Positions 38,847-49,800 of a stretch of DNA of 64,000 nucleotides are shown in pieces. The notes beneath the pieces are model-generated. The model saw nothing but the letters and a program-made list of their open reading frames with translations. It did not search any database and had not been told where the DNA came from. The translations under genes and the position numbers were made by a program. Source of the DNA: Ulvibacterium sp965228935 (GTDB lineage: Bacteria; Bacteroidota; Bacteroidia; Flavobacteriales; Flavobacteriaceae); NCBI RefSeq assembly GCF_965228935.1, contig NZ_OZ245846.1, forward strand, positions 4,836,001 through 4,900,000, in the 5' to 3' direction. Every line of letters begins with the position of its first letter. The stretch's first letter is position 1.

Positions 38847-40162
38847 TTTTTTAGTTTTTTAGCAATTGTCGGATGGGTCGTGACCAAATTGGTGGTCTCA
38901 CCGGTATCGTTCTCCAAATTGTACAATTGGAATTTACCGCTACGATATTTGATCAATTTCCAGTCTCCACGAATAACGGAGGTGTACTGGTCTTCATAGC
39001 TACGGAAGAAGAATAGCGGTCGTTCCTTTGTTTTCTTCAATCGTAACAACGGCATTAAGCTTTTTCCGTTTATCTGCTTTTCCTTACATTTTTCGCCCGA
39101 AGCAATTTCTACGAGTGTCGGATAAACATCAATGGACTGTACTGGGGTCTCACAAATCGAATTGGCTTGGGTCACTCCCGGATAGTACACGATCATAGGA
39201 ACCCTGGCCCCACCTTCGGCAAGCGTATCCCCTCCTTTTTTGCCTCCGCGAAAGGGAGCATTGGAATAGGCCCCTCCCTGATCGGAAATCAGGATGACCA
39301 CGGTATTATCGGCAATACCCTTATCCTCCAAAGCTTGTCGCACCCTACCTACGGATTCGTCCATTGCCTCGACCATCGCAGCATGGTGGGCGTATTTACC
39401 TTCCAAGCCTTGTTTTTGGTATTTCGCTAGCAAATCTTTTCTGCCTATGGAAGGCCCATGAACGGAATAGTACCAGAAAGTCAACACAAAGGGTTGGTCT
39501 TTATCGTATGAATCGATAAAATCCACAGCGTTATCAGTGAGTACATCCGTAAGATAATCGCCTTTATTGACCATTGAGGGTGCAAAATATCCTTTCGGGT
39601 CTTGTCCATCTTTAAAAAAGGGATAATAATAGCTTTGGGGATGGCCTGCATCGGTAGCTCCGTAAACCTCATCAAAACCTTGATTCTGTGGATAGTGTTC
39701 ACCTTCGCCCAGGTGCCATTTACCAAAAAAGGCATTGTAGTACCCATATTTTTTCAAGGTCTCGGCGTAGGTGACTTCCTTGAGCGGCAACCAGTTTCTT
39801 GTGGGCATTTGGGCCGGGTCTTTTTCAAGAATACTGAATTCACCACCATTATTCGGAGGAATGTGACGTACCATCTGCATACGAACGGCTTCTTTTCCCG
39901 TAAGCAACGAGGCACGACTGGGACTACAGGTCGGGGTAGGAATATAGGCCCTTGTAAAGTCCATTCCCTCTTTTTTTAACTGATCCAGGTTAGGAGTTTG
40001 AAAGATAGCATTGCGGTACCCGATATCCATATATCCATAATCATCAATAAAGAGGATGACAATATTGGGTTTTTCTTGGGCTATTACCAAACCTTGGCAA
40101 GCCATTAGCAAAAGAGCCCCCATGGCCATCTGTACGATTTTTTTAAACCCTTGAAATTTCAT
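38804..40162 (-). CDS. S1 family sulfatase (secreted)
   Basis: 452 residues with a signal peptide (cleavage about LVIAQ-EK). Metal Asp pair in LFIDDYGYMDIGY, formylglycine motif C-S-P-S-R-A-S-L-L-T-G (Cys79), FFGKWHLGEGEHYP and ILISDQGGAYSNAP with the C-terminal ligands. GQDPKGYFAPSMV...GDYLTDVLTD is typical of exo-sulfatases with a compact subsite. It ends inside the next sulfatase gene (43-base overlap) and starts 6 bases after the GH2 stop, so it is clearly in an operon. Confidence 0.93.
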   Translation of the reverse strand: MKFQGFKKIVQMAMGALLLMACQGLVIAQEKPNIVILFIDDYGYMDIGYRNAIFQTPNLDQLKKEGMDFTRAYIPTPTCSPSRASLLTGKEAVRMQMVRHIPPNNGGEFSILEKDPAQMPTRNWLPLKEVTYAETLKKYGYYNAFFGKWHLGEGEHYPQNQGFDEVYGATDAGHPQSYYYPFFKDGQDPKGYFAPSMVNKGDYLTDVLTDNAVDFIDSYDKDQPFVLTFWYYSVHGPSIGRKDLLAKYQKQGLEGKYAHHAAMVEAMDESVGRVRQALEDKGIADNTVVILISDQGGAYSNAPFRGGKKGGDTLAEGGARVPMIVYYPGVTQANSICETPVQSIDVYPTLVEIASGEKCKEKQINGKSLMPLLRLKKTKERPLFFFRSYEDQYTSVIRGDWKLIKYRSGKFQLYNLENDTGETTNLVTTHPTIAKKLKKCLAKWEKEAVPTY

Positions 40163-40168
40163 TTTCTA

Positions 40169-43100
40169 TCAATTTATCATGATTTCATCGATATGGATTG
40201 GTTTTTTTTCTACGGCGCTCAATGCGATGGTGTTTGCACCACGTTGCAACTTGATGGGCACTTTGACCTTGTTCCAGTGACTGCCCAATCCTCTGGTATT
40301 TCTTGCGAAAACAGGTTTATCCAGTTCTTTTCCGTTCACTGTGACCTTCAAATAAGTGCCTGGTTGATCTTCTATTCTGCAACTGTAGCGAATGTAAAGG
40401 TCGGCCTCACCTGCCCCCCCATCATTTTCTTGATACCAACTGACCGTCGCCAAGGCGTTATCAAATTTTAGATAGCCCTTGCCATGAAAACCTTTTCCAC
40501 TATCACCTATAGTTGTATTTTTAAAGGTGGCAGACTCAGCCTGTTCACCTGTCGGGCTTTCTTCTTCAACGATTTCATTCCACAAAAACCCTTCATCCGG
40601 TGCAAAACGTTCTTCCATGTTATATATGGGGTTGCCATCAAGCATAACCAAGGCCTTGACCGTAGTACCCAAAGCAATCTTAAATGGTTTTTCATAGGGT
40701 TGGGATGCTATTGTAGGCTCGGAGCCATCGGTGGTATAAAATATCTTGACTTCAGGATTTTCGACTGTACCGCGTAGGTTGAGCCATGTGTGGGCAATGG
40801 TAACTTCGTTTGAAGTAATCAATTTTTTCTCACCCAAAATGGCACTCGTCAAAAAGTTTACAGGTTTCGCGGAAGCATTTGATGTGACGTAAGCTCTAGT
40901 CAGGCCATAAAATGCGATTCTGTCGGACGCTTCATAATATCTTTCGACATCGATAGGACTACCGTTGTCCAAAGCCTTGATTTGGCCATCACCCACCACA
41001 TGAAAGTACACGCGATTTTCGCCATACGGATACATTTCATCTTCACTGTCGGTAAGCGTGGCTCTAACCTGTACAATATCCTCTCCAGAGGACAAAAGTG
41101 GTTCGCCATCTACCGAAAGTCTGATTTTTGAGGGGGCATCGGCCGTTTTGATGGTTTTTTGGGTCACTACTTTTCCATTTCGATAGGCCACAGCTTTGAG
41201 TTCACCGGGTTGCCAGGGTACCATCCATTGGCATTGCATTTTGTTCCATTCCTTTCCAGATCGTTTTTTTCCTAAGGAAGTGCCATTGAAAAAAAGTTCA
41301 ACTTCTTCACCGTTCGAATACGCCCATACCGGAATTTTGGTTCCCAATTCCATTTTTGGATGCGTCCAATGCGGAAGCAAGTGCACCATAGGTTCGGTTG
41401 TCCATTGGCTTTGATAGAGGTAGTATAAGTCTTTTTCAAAATTCGCCAAATCAATGGCTCCGGTCATCGATGCTTTAAAGGGCCAGCCGCCGTGCACATA
41501 TCCGGCTTCGCCAAGATAATCGTGGCCTGTCCAACGAAACGAGCCGGCGTATTCGGGAATATCCCGAAGTTGGGCGATACTGTGACGAGCGGTCATACGT
41601 ACGGTGGCATTGTCATAACTTGAATTGAAAATCTGTTTTCTATTGCCCCTATCGATAGTGGTCACCCAATCATTTGAAAAAACTTCCTTTTCGGTTAAAT
41701 CCGGAATTTCGTAGGGCTTTTGTCTTTTGCTGGGGTAGCCGTCACGATACCATGTTTTGGTTCGATAATACCCGCGAACCTGCCACGTATGTGGATTTTC
41801 CGTACCGATAAAAACCCTATCCTTGGGCATTTCTTCGAACCATCCCTTTTTTTCGCTGTGGCCATTGACCCCAAATACGTCCATAAATTCAGAGCCCGAA
41901 TGGCCCGATGTTACGGGTCGGGTGTTGTCCAATTCATGGCACAAAGTAACCAAGTCTTTACCAATTTCACCCCGGGTCTCATTACCTACGCTGTAAATAA
42001 CGATTGACGGGTGGTTGCGATCTCGTTTGATCCAATCGGTCAAGTCCGTACGCCACCACTCGTCAAAACTATGTGCACCATAGTCATTGGTCGCTTTTCG
42101 CATCCATCCGTCAAAAATTTCGTCCATCACCAACAATCCCAACTCATCACAGATATCGTAAAACTCAGGTGTCTGTGGATTGTGGGCCGTTCGAATGGCA
42201 TTGACACCCATATCTTTGAGCTGTTGTAAACGAAATCGCAAAATTTTATAAGGTACCGCAGCCCCCATGGCGCCCCCATCTTGATGGTTACAGACTCCTC
42301 GCAGCTTAACATTTTTTCCATTGAGCCACATACCCGTTTCGGGTAACCATTTAATATCACGAATACCGAAGCGCGTATTGACCTCATCCATAGAAATTTT
42401 GTTCCTATGGACTTGTGTTACGGCTTTATAGAGATAGGGTTTTTTAGGGGTCCACAACTTGGGGTCGTTTACGGTCAAAACTTCTTTTATGGTTACCTGG
42501 CCAGAACCTGCCAGTTCTGTATTGTGGTCTTTATTGGCAACAATATTTCCTTCAGCATCAAAAATTGTGGTGACCACATTGATTTTTTCCTTTTCACTGG
42601 TCTTATTCACCACTTTAGTTTCCACATAGACGTTTGAGCCTTCGGTGTGAATAAAAATGCCATCTTTGGGTACATGGATTTCTTCATTAATGTCAATCCA
42701 AGTATTCGCGTATATCCCGCTACCGGTATACCACCGTGCCGAGGGCTGCTTGTCATTGTCTACCCGAACTGAAAATGTAATGGTTTCATAAGTATCCACA
42801 ATTTCTGAGATATCATATTCAAAGGAAATCCATCCATAAGGGCGATGCCCTAACTTGATACCATTGGCCCAAACGGTACTGTTCATGAAAACACCATCGA
42901 ATGCAATTTCGACATGCTTGCCTTTCCAAGATTTTGGAACTTTGATAGTTTTGCGATACCAGCCGATACCAGCCGGCAGATAGCCGCACCAATCACTCAT
43001 AGCATGGGTTTCGCTGTATTCGCCCTCAATACTCCAGTCATGGGGTAGCTTTATTGACTTCCAATTTACATCGTCAAAATTAGGTTGTTCAGCTCCGGTG

Positions 43101-43204
43101 ACATCGGCCTGCACAAAGCGCCAATCGGTATTAAAGCTCGTTCGTTGGGCGACCAATGGCACTAAAAACCACAAGTACAACAGAAAAGAAAGATAACTTT
43201 TCAT
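40169..43204 (-). CDS. GH2 family beta-galactosidase-type glycoside hydrolase, multidomain
   Basis: 1011 residues with signal peptide. GH2 sugar-binding jellyroll (about 25-175), immunoglobulin-like sandwich (about 185-280) and TIM barrel with acid/base Glu409 in SVGNET and nucleophile Glu469 in FIGTENPH. After the barrel (about 600) come a DUF4982-like Ig domain, a GH2 C5-like domain, a chitobiase C-terminal-like segment (KIFYTTDGSEPT, about 815) and a terminal CBM-like sandwich (FHGKGYLKF...ADLYIRYSCR...VKVPIKLQRGANTI). This is longer than a minimal GH2. It should release terminal beta-linked galactose (or a related sugar). It lies 4-6 bases from both neighbours. Confidence 0.93.
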   Translation of the reverse strand: MKSYLSFLLYLWFLVPLVAQRTSFNTDWRFVQADVTGAEQPNFDDVNWKSIKLPHDWSIEGEYSETHAMSDWCGYLPAGIGWYRKTIKVPKSWKGKHVEIAFDGVFMNSTVWANGIKLGHRPYGWISFEYDISEIVDTYETITFSVRVDNDKQPSARWYTGSGIYANTWIDINEEIHVPKDGIFIHTEGSNVYVETKVVNKTSEKEKINVVTTIFDAEGNIVANKDHNTELAGSGQVTIKEVLTVNDPKLWTPKKPYLYKAVTQVHRNKISMDEVNTRFGIRDIKWLPETGMWLNGKNVKLRGVCNHQDGGAMGAAVPYKILRFRLQQLKDMGVNAIRTAHNPQTPEFYDICDELGLLVMDEIFDGWMRKATNDYGAHSFDEWWRTDLTDWIKRDRNHPSIVIYSVGNETRGEIGKDLVTLCHELDNTRPVTSGHSGSEFMDVFGVNGHSEKKGWFEEMPKDRVFIGTENPHTWQVRGYYRTKTWYRDGYPSKRQKPYEIPDLTEKEVFSNDWVTTIDRGNRKQIFNSSYDNATVRMTARHSIAQLRDIPEYAGSFRWTGHDYLGEAGYVHGGWPFKASMTGAIDLANFEKDLYYLYQSQWTTEPMVHLLPHWTHPKMELGTKIPVWAYSNGEEVELFFNGTSLGKKRSGKEWNKMQCQWMVPWQPGELKAVAYRNGKVVTQKTIKTADAPSKIRLSVDGEPLLSSGEDIVQVRATLTDSEDEMYPYGENRVYFHVVGDGQIKALDNGSPIDVERYYEASDRIAFYGLTRAYVTSNASAKPVNFLTSAILGEKKLITSNEVTIAHTWLNLRGTVENPEVKIFYTTDGSEPTIASQPYEKPFKIALGTTVKALVMLDGNPIYNMEERFAPDEGFLWNEIVEEESPTGEQAESATFKNTTIGDSGKGFHGKGYLKFDNALATVSWYQENDGGAGEADLYIRYSCRIEDQPGTYLKVTVNGKELDKPVFARNTRGLGSHWNKVKVPIKLQRGANTIALSAVEKKPIHIDEIMIN

Positions 43205-43208
43205 ACTC

Positions 43209-44696
43209 TTAGGGCGTACTTTCTTTAAAAAGGGGAAACAATTCCGACTCTACCCGAGCCTCGCTCAATAGCTGTTCTATCTGGGCCACTACTTCAGGGT
43301 GCTTGCTCGCGACATTAGTAGTTTCTGAAGGATCTATGGCCAAGTTATACAGTTCCATGGGCGCATCTTTATCGGTCCGCACTTTATATTTAACACCTTT
43401 CCAATCGCCCATCCTAACAGCTTGCCTTCCACCCCGATTGATGAACTCCCAGTACAGGTATTCATGCTGTTCTTGGTTTTGGTCGCCTAAAAGTGCTGGA
43501 AGAAAAGAAATGCCGTCAATATCTTCAGGAACAGCGGTACCGGTAATATCGGCTATCGTGGGAAAAAAATCCCAGAACGCCGATATATGCTGTGAAATCG
43601 ACCCTTTCTGAATTTTTCCGGGCCAACTGACAATCATGGGAACGCGAACACCACCTTCGTACAAATCTCTTTTTACACCACGCAACCCACCGGTACTGTT
43701 GAAAAACTCGGGATCTGCACCCGCTTCTACATGGGGACCGTTGTCGCTGGTGAATACAATGATAGTGTTCCCTGCAATACCCAGCTCGAACACTTTGGCC
43801 ACGATTTGCCCTACATAGGCATCGGTTCTTGCCACCATACTGGCAAAGGTAGCGCGTGGAATTTCTTGAGGTGTATAATCCGAGATCTTGAGATTTGGTC
43901 CATAACCAGATGACTTACCGCCTTTATATGGATGAGGTTCTTCAAATTTTCCCGCATATTTCGCCAAAATACTGTCTTGGGGAGAAATCAATTCTGCATG
44001 TGGAAGTATCAACGGCACGTAAGCGAAAAAAGGGACTTCTTTATTCTCTTCAATAAATCGCAGCATTCTTTTTTGAATCACATCGGGAGCATATGTAACT
44101 TTTTGGATCCAATCATTTCCCGGAAGGGAGTCTATTTCTTGGTTATCCCATAGATGTGTGGGATAGTAGCGGTGAGCCATACGTTGGCAGTTGTAGCCAT
44201 AAAAGGTATCAAAACCTTGATTGATGGGGTCACCTTCAGAACCTACAAAGCCCAAGCCCCATTTACCAAAAGCACCTGTGGTATAGCCCACTGTTTTCAA
44301 AGCCTCGGGTAAGATGACCAAACTGTCGGGTATGGGGGTCTGCCCCTCTTGGCCCTTCAATTCCCGATTGCCCCTGATATAGGTATGCCCGGTATGCTGA
44401 CCGCTCATCAATGCCGACCTTGAAGGGGCACAGACCGTGGAACCACTGTAATGCTGCGTAAAACGCATACCGTTCAGGGCCAATTGGTCGATATGCGGTG
44501 TTTTTATTTTTTGCTGTCCATAGCACCCCAAATCACCGTAACCAAGGTCATCGGCCAAAATGAAAATAATATTTGGTTTAGGCGCTTTTGTTTCCTTCGG
44601 TTTGGACTCAGATGGTTTGGTTTTTTCAGAGCAAGCTGCCAAAACGACCAAAACGATAAGGGCGAACAGCATATATTTTTTGTATATGTAAACCAT
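43209..44696 (-). CDS. S1 family arylsulfatase A-type sulfatase lipoprotein
   Basis: 495 residues; ATG 44672 (MLFALIVLVVLAACS) is an alternative start that gives the cleaner lipoprotein signal (Cys22 in the long form). Metal Asp pair ILADDLGYGDLGCYG, formylglycine motif C-A-P-S-R-S-A-L-M-S-G (Cys89), GKWGLGFVGSEGDP, and IVFTSDNGPHVEAG. This layout resembles S1_20-type enzymes, many of which act on terminal galactose or GalNAc sulfate. A Lys/Pro/Glu/Ser-rich linker (about 24-40) tethers it to the membrane. The next gene is 4 bases downstream. Confidence 0.93.
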   Translation of the reverse strand: MVYIYKKYMLFALIVLVVLAACSEKTKPSESKPKETKAPKPNIIFILADDLGYGDLGCYGQQKIKTPHIDQLALNGMRFTQHYSGSTVCAPSRSALMSGQHTGHTYIRGNRELKGQEGQTPIPDSLVILPEALKTVGYTTGAFGKWGLGFVGSEGDPINQGFDTFYGYNCQRMAHRYYPTHLWDNQEIDSLPGNDWIQKVTYAPDVIQKRMLRFIEENKEVPFFAYVPLILPHAELISPQDSILAKYAGKFEEPHPYKGGKSSGYGPNLKISDYTPQEIPRATFASMVARTDAYVGQIVAKVFELGIAGNTIIVFTSDNGPHVEAGADPEFFNSTGGLRGVKRDLYEGGVRVPMIVSWPGKIQKGSISQHISAFWDFFPTIADITGTAVPEDIDGISFLPALLGDQNQEQHEYLYWEFINRGGRQAVRMGDWKGVKYKVRTDKDAPMELYNLAIDPSETTNVASKHPEVVAQIEQLLSEARVESELFPLFKESTP

Positions 44697-44708
44697 GTCT
44701 TGATGTCT

Positions 44709-46298
44709 TTATTTTAATTGCAATTGTTCGATCTTCTGATAATCTTTTCCTCGTATGGATTCGAAGGTGGCTATCATTTCTTCTAATTTTTTAGGGTTTT
44801 TGCCGGCCAGATTTACCCGTTGGGCCAGATCATCACTAAGGTTGAACAACTGATATTCTGATGCGTTTCCCAATTCTATATTTACTTTTTCTTCGATTGC
44901 CTTGCCCTCATAGGGAGGAATCATTAACCAATCGCCCTTTCTGAGTGCTGTTCTTGAAGTTGCCTCGAGCACTAAGGCTTCACGTCCGTTTTTACTTTTT
45001 CCCAGAAGTACGTCCAAAAGTTCTTGTCCATCGGTATCCGTCATCCCTTGTATATGCAACAACTCGGAAACCGATTCTAAAATATCCATCTGGCATATCA
45101 CCGCATCGGAAACATTGGGTTCAATCTTACCTTTCCAGTATGTTATAAACGGCACCCGCGTACCTGCCTCAAAAAGGCTGTACTTGCCTCCTCGGAGTCC
45201 CCCATTGGGGTCGTGTTTACCCAGTTTTTCAACAGCATCGTCATAATAGCCGTCGTTCAACACCGGACCGTTATCACTGGTAAAAATGACCAAGGTATTT
45301 TCGAGAACGCCTTCCTCCTTTAAGGTTTTCATGAATTCGCCCACACACCAATCGGCCTCTACAATGACATCGCCCCTAGGACCCATACCTGAAGTACCGA
45401 CAAACCTTGGATGTGGTGTTCTTGGTACATGCGGCTGTTGCATGGCGTAATACAAAAAGAAAGGCTTGGCCCTGTGGGTCTTCACATACTGCTTCGCTTT
45501 CTCCAAAAAGTTATCGGCCATATCCACATCGCTCCATTTGGCCTTTTCGCCACCTTTCATATATCCGATTCGGCCAATACCGTTGACAATACTGTTATTG
45601 TGTCCGTGGTGCCATTTCATTTGTACCAAATCGGGATTGTCTACCGCAGTGGGTTCCCCTTCAAAGTTTTTCTTGTAATCTACATAGATAGGATCTTCGG
45701 GATCCAAGTTCTCTACATGTCCGTCCCTAATGTAAACGGTTGGTACACGGTCTTGGGTAGCGGCCAAAATATACGACTCATCAAAACCAACCTCATTGGG
45801 TCCAGGGGACACTTTTTCGTTCCAGTTGACATGGCCGGTACCCAGACCAAGGTGCCATTTACCAACAATCCCCGTATGGTACCCTTGGTCTTTCAGAAGC
45901 TTCGGCAGTGTGAGCTGTTTTGTATCAATGAGCAAGGGAGCCGTTCCCGGAAGTATTTTTGCATTTTTGTTGCGCCAAGGATACATGCCTGTCAACAAGG
46001 CATACCTACTTGGTGTACATGTCGCAGACGAGGCATAACCATTGGTAAACTTTACCCCTTCCGTCGCCAATGCATCTATGTTGGGAGTCCGCAATGATTT
46101 CGACCCATAGGAACCCAAATCGCCATAACCGAGATCATCAAGGTAAATAATTACAATATTGGGTCTTTCGACTGTTCGATTCTCTTCCCGTTCTTGAGAT
46201 TTCCTTTCGGTATCTTTACATCCGAATCCTAAAAGAAGAGTCACCAAAAATACGGACAAGTATGTTTTTTTTCCCATTTTCATTTGTCTACAAATCAT
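44709..46298 (-). CDS. S1 family sulfatase lipoprotein (S1_15-like), first gene of the PUL-A enzyme operon
   Basis: 529 residues from ATG 46298; ATG 46283 or 46277 (MGKKTYLSVF) is more usual for a lipoprotein signal ending LLGFGC. Metal Asp pair IYLDDLGYGDLGSYG, formylglycine motif C-T-P-S-R-Y-A-L-L-T-G (Cys94 in the long form), GKWHLGLGTGHVNWN, VIFTSDNGPVLNDG. The insert PGPNEVGFDESYILAATQDRVPTVY is typical of GalNAc/Gal-6-sulfatase-like members. It is presumably driven from the 46299-46838 spacer, divergent from the hybrid regulator. Confidence 0.93.
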   Translation of the reverse strand: MICRQMKMGKKTYLSVFLVTLLLGFGCKDTERKSQEREENRTVERPNIVIIYLDDLGYGDLGSYGSKSLRTPNIDALATEGVKFTNGYASSATCTPSRYALLTGMYPWRNKNAKILPGTAPLLIDTKQLTLPKLLKDQGYHTGIVGKWHLGLGTGHVNWNEKVSPGPNEVGFDESYILAATQDRVPTVYIRDGHVENLDPEDPIYVDYKKNFEGEPTAVDNPDLVQMKWHHGHNNSIVNGIGRIGYMKGGEKAKWSDVDMADNFLEKAKQYVKTHRAKPFFLYYAMQQPHVPRTPHPRFVGTSGMGPRGDVIVEADWCVGEFMKTLKEEGVLENTLVIFTSDNGPVLNDGYYDDAVEKLGKHDPNGGLRGGKYSLFEAGTRVPFITYWKGKIEPNVSDAVICQMDILESVSELLHIQGMTDTDGQELLDVLLGKSKNGREALVLEATSRTALRKGDWLMIPPYEGKAIEEKVNIELGNASEYQLFNLSDDLAQRVNLAGKNPKKLEEMIATFESIRGKDYQKIEQLQLK

Positions 46299-46838
46299 GC
46301 AAATCTCAATTGAATTTTAAGCAGTAATCTCACGCCAACGGTACCGACCCCAACCACAAACTGGAGCTAACCTATATACTTAATAGCTAGCTCCAATTGC
46401 TCGCTACCTCTAAAGAAGAATTTCTACCCTGGACATTTTTCAGATGTGTATTTTGAAAATCCATCTTAATCTTGTCGTAAAGCTTGAATTTATCTTTACG
46501 CAAGTTGTATGTACGCGTAAAAAAAATGTGTTTCTCGATACAAAGAATCTAATTACATTATTCCAGGCTTACCGGACTTACTACATTTGACTGGACAAAA
46601 AGATAGGAACGTGTTTGCTGTTTAAGTTAACCTTGAAACAAGTCAAAACCAAAAAATAGAGTACACAGCGGGGTTTAGGTTGCCCTTGGTCAACCGTGGA
46701 GTCCATTTCCATTTAGTTGCCAGTACTTAGATTTTCAAGGGTATTTCTTAAGGTTTGGCTAGGCTCCATGCAATCTTGAGCTCCAAAGTCTGGATTTCTT
46801 TATTTTAAACTGTGGATAAAACTTAACTTTATCTTATT
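46299..46838. other. Divergent regulatory spacer between the PUL-A enzyme operon and its hybrid regulator
   Basis: 540 bases without a gene. Structures: an inverted repeat GGAGCTA (46363-46369) / TAGCTCC (46388-46394); a second one CGTAAAG (46476-46482) / CTTTACG (46494-46500), with a third CGTAAA at 46516-46521, 40 bases from the first. A weak TAACTTTA lies about 10 bases before the regulator gene start. I see no clear TAnnTTTG on the minus strand, consistent with an activator-dependent promoter. Confidence 0.55.
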
Positions 46839-49800
46839 ATGTATCGGCTTTGCTTCGCTTTTTTGGTCTCATTTGTTTTTGGAGCGCTTGTTGCACAGCG
46901 CACCCAGGTCAACTATACTGACCACCTTTCTATCGCTGAAGGGTTAGGCCATAATGGTGTAACGGATATTTATCAGGATTCGAGGGGATTTATCTGGATT
47001 GCCACTTTTGATGGCCTCAATCGATATGATGGTTACAAAGTAAAAGTATTCAAGAACACCGTAGATCGGCAATTGTTTGCAAGTAACCGGATTCGAAGCT
47101 TGGCAGAAGTGACCTTGGGAAGTTTATTGATTGGCACCGATGAAGGACTCACCGTCTATAATTTTAAGACCAAGGATTTCAAAAATGTCTATTCAAATAA
47201 GAATGACGGAATCGGGAACAAAGGCCCCATTATCAGGGATATCTTTAAGGATGAAAATAGAAACCTCATAGTTTGTGTTACGGAGCGGGAAGGTATATTG
47301 TTGTTTGACCAAAACTTAAAACTTATTGATAAGTTCACCCCTAAAGGTAATTTTGGCAGATTACCTTTGTTTTTCAACAGCGGCATCCAGGCCGGTCCTG
47401 ATGAATACCTTTTTGCTACCTCCTCGGGCATCATCATCTTTTCTGTTGGAGACGAGCAATTTCACCCGCTGTTTTTGAATCAAGGAACATCAAGTAGGGC
47501 CATTGCAAAACTTGGCGGACACCGGTTTATCTCGGTGGGGCAACAGGGTGCTTTTCTGTTCGAGTATCAAGAAGGAACGGCGGATAAAATTGAAGCCAAA
47601 ACTATCAAAGGCCTTGAGAGCCTTTCCTGTAATACGGTTGGACTAGATGTCTTGGGCAACGTATGGGTCGGTACGGCGGCACATGGTTTTTATACGATCT
47701 CAAAAAAACAACTTCAAAGTAGTTCTGTAGTGGCAACTGCTACCAACTTTGGCAATGTAGTTGGTACTTTAAGGTCGAGCTGCATCACGGCGACAGCAGA
47801 TCATGGCACGTGGATAGGCACTTTCAACAAGGGATTGTTTCATCTCCCGAAGCAAGAAAACGCATTTAGAGGAAGGGTGGAAATTGACCATCCCAATACT
47901 TCCAGCCATGAAATATCCCAAGTATCTGTTCTCGACGAACACCGTATTTATATGGCTTTTAACCGGGGAGGCTTAACACTGTTAAATACAACCACGAATG
48001 AGTTTGAGACCCCGCCCTTGAGACTGACTCAAGAAGAATTACATCAGGTGAGCACAGTTCTTGTGGATTCAAATAAGAACGTCTGGCTTAAGATGCAAGG
48101 TGAAAATAACCTATTTAGGGTCAAAAAAGGTTCTGATATTCTTTATACCCCATTGAACAATCTTAGTTTACAGAGTATTGTTAGAAATTCGCCGATTACG
48201 GAAGACAAACAGGGAAACATATGGGTGGGCGCCTATGGTAATTTATATAAGATTATTGTTGATGGCAACGGTGCTGTAATAGGTACCGATTCATTAAGTA
48301 CAAACCCCATGTTCTTGAACAATACCCTTTCAAGAGTACGCTCTTTGTATATAGATGCCAATGAAAAGTACATTTGGGTAGGTACCAGCGCGGATGGTCT
48401 TTTTAGAATTAATATAGATAATGAACTTCCCCTTCACAAAAAACCGATAAAGCAATATCTGAAAGACGATAAAAATGATATGTCCATTTCAAGCAATTTT
48501 GTAAGTACCATTCTTCGTCTTGACAATGGTGATTTATGGATTGGTACCGAAAGAGGGGGCATCTGCAAGATGGTGGCCGATGGCAATACACCAAAATTCG
48601 TCACCTACTCCGAAAAAGATGGACTTTCCAACAATGTGGTCAAAAATATAGTGCCTGATGAAAACGGAAATTTATGGATATCTACAAACAATGGACTAAA
48701 TGTATTCTACCCGGATACTTCCGAATTTCGCACATTCGACAAAGAAGATGGATTGCCCTTCCAAGATTTTTCGTATGCCTCGGCCAGACTTGGGAATGGC
48801 AGCATTTTTATGGCCGGAGAAAGTGGCTTTACTCATTTTAATCCAAAAAACATTCCCGCCAATGAATCCCTTCCAAAATTGCAATGGGACGATTTAAGAA
48901 TATATAACGAGCGTATTGCACCTGGGGATACGCTGAACAACCGAGTAGTTTTAAACCAACCTCTTTCGGAACAAGGAAGTGTGGATTTAAAATATAATGA
49001 AAATGTTTTTTCGATCGAGGCCTTATCCCTGCATTATTCATCGGAAAGTAACCATTTTTTGAGGTACCGACTAGACCCCTTAAATAAAGATTGGGTGACC
49101 GTTCCTTCAAACCAATATCTGATATCGTACAGTGGATTGTCTCCTGGACAGTATTCCCTGCAGGTAGAGGCTTCAAACTCCATGAACCAATGGACGTCAC
49201 CCTTAGAATTGGACATCACCATAAATCCGCCTTGGTGGAAGACCAATTGGGCATATTTGCTATATTTTCTTTTTTTGGGACTATTGGTTTTCGTGGTAGT
49301 CAAAGTTATATTGAACATGCAGTCTTTGCACCACAAGTTGGAAATCGAGGAACTGGAAATGAAAAATGTCAAAGAAGTGAATGCTGCCAAATTGCGTTTT
49401 TTCACGAATATATCCCACGAAATAAAAACACCACTGACCTTGATTACGGGCCCGGTAAACATGCTCGTAGATCGTTTTAAGGGCAATCCGGATCTTAACG
49501 GAAAATTACGATTGGTTAAAAGGCAGGCGAACAAGATATTACAATTAATTGACCAAGTACAGGATTTTCAAAAAGCAGATGCCCATTCTTTGAAGATGAA
49601 CTATACGCGCTTTCACTTTAACGACTTTGTTAAAAACATGGTCCAAGATTTTGAATACAAGGCAGAAACGGATAAAAAGCATTTTGTAATCGAAGATGGC
49701 GGGTCTGAAATCTATATCTCGGCCGATAAGGATAAATTGGAAAAAATCTTTAACAACTTGTTGAATAATGCTTTTAAGTTCACCAAGACCGGCGATACAA

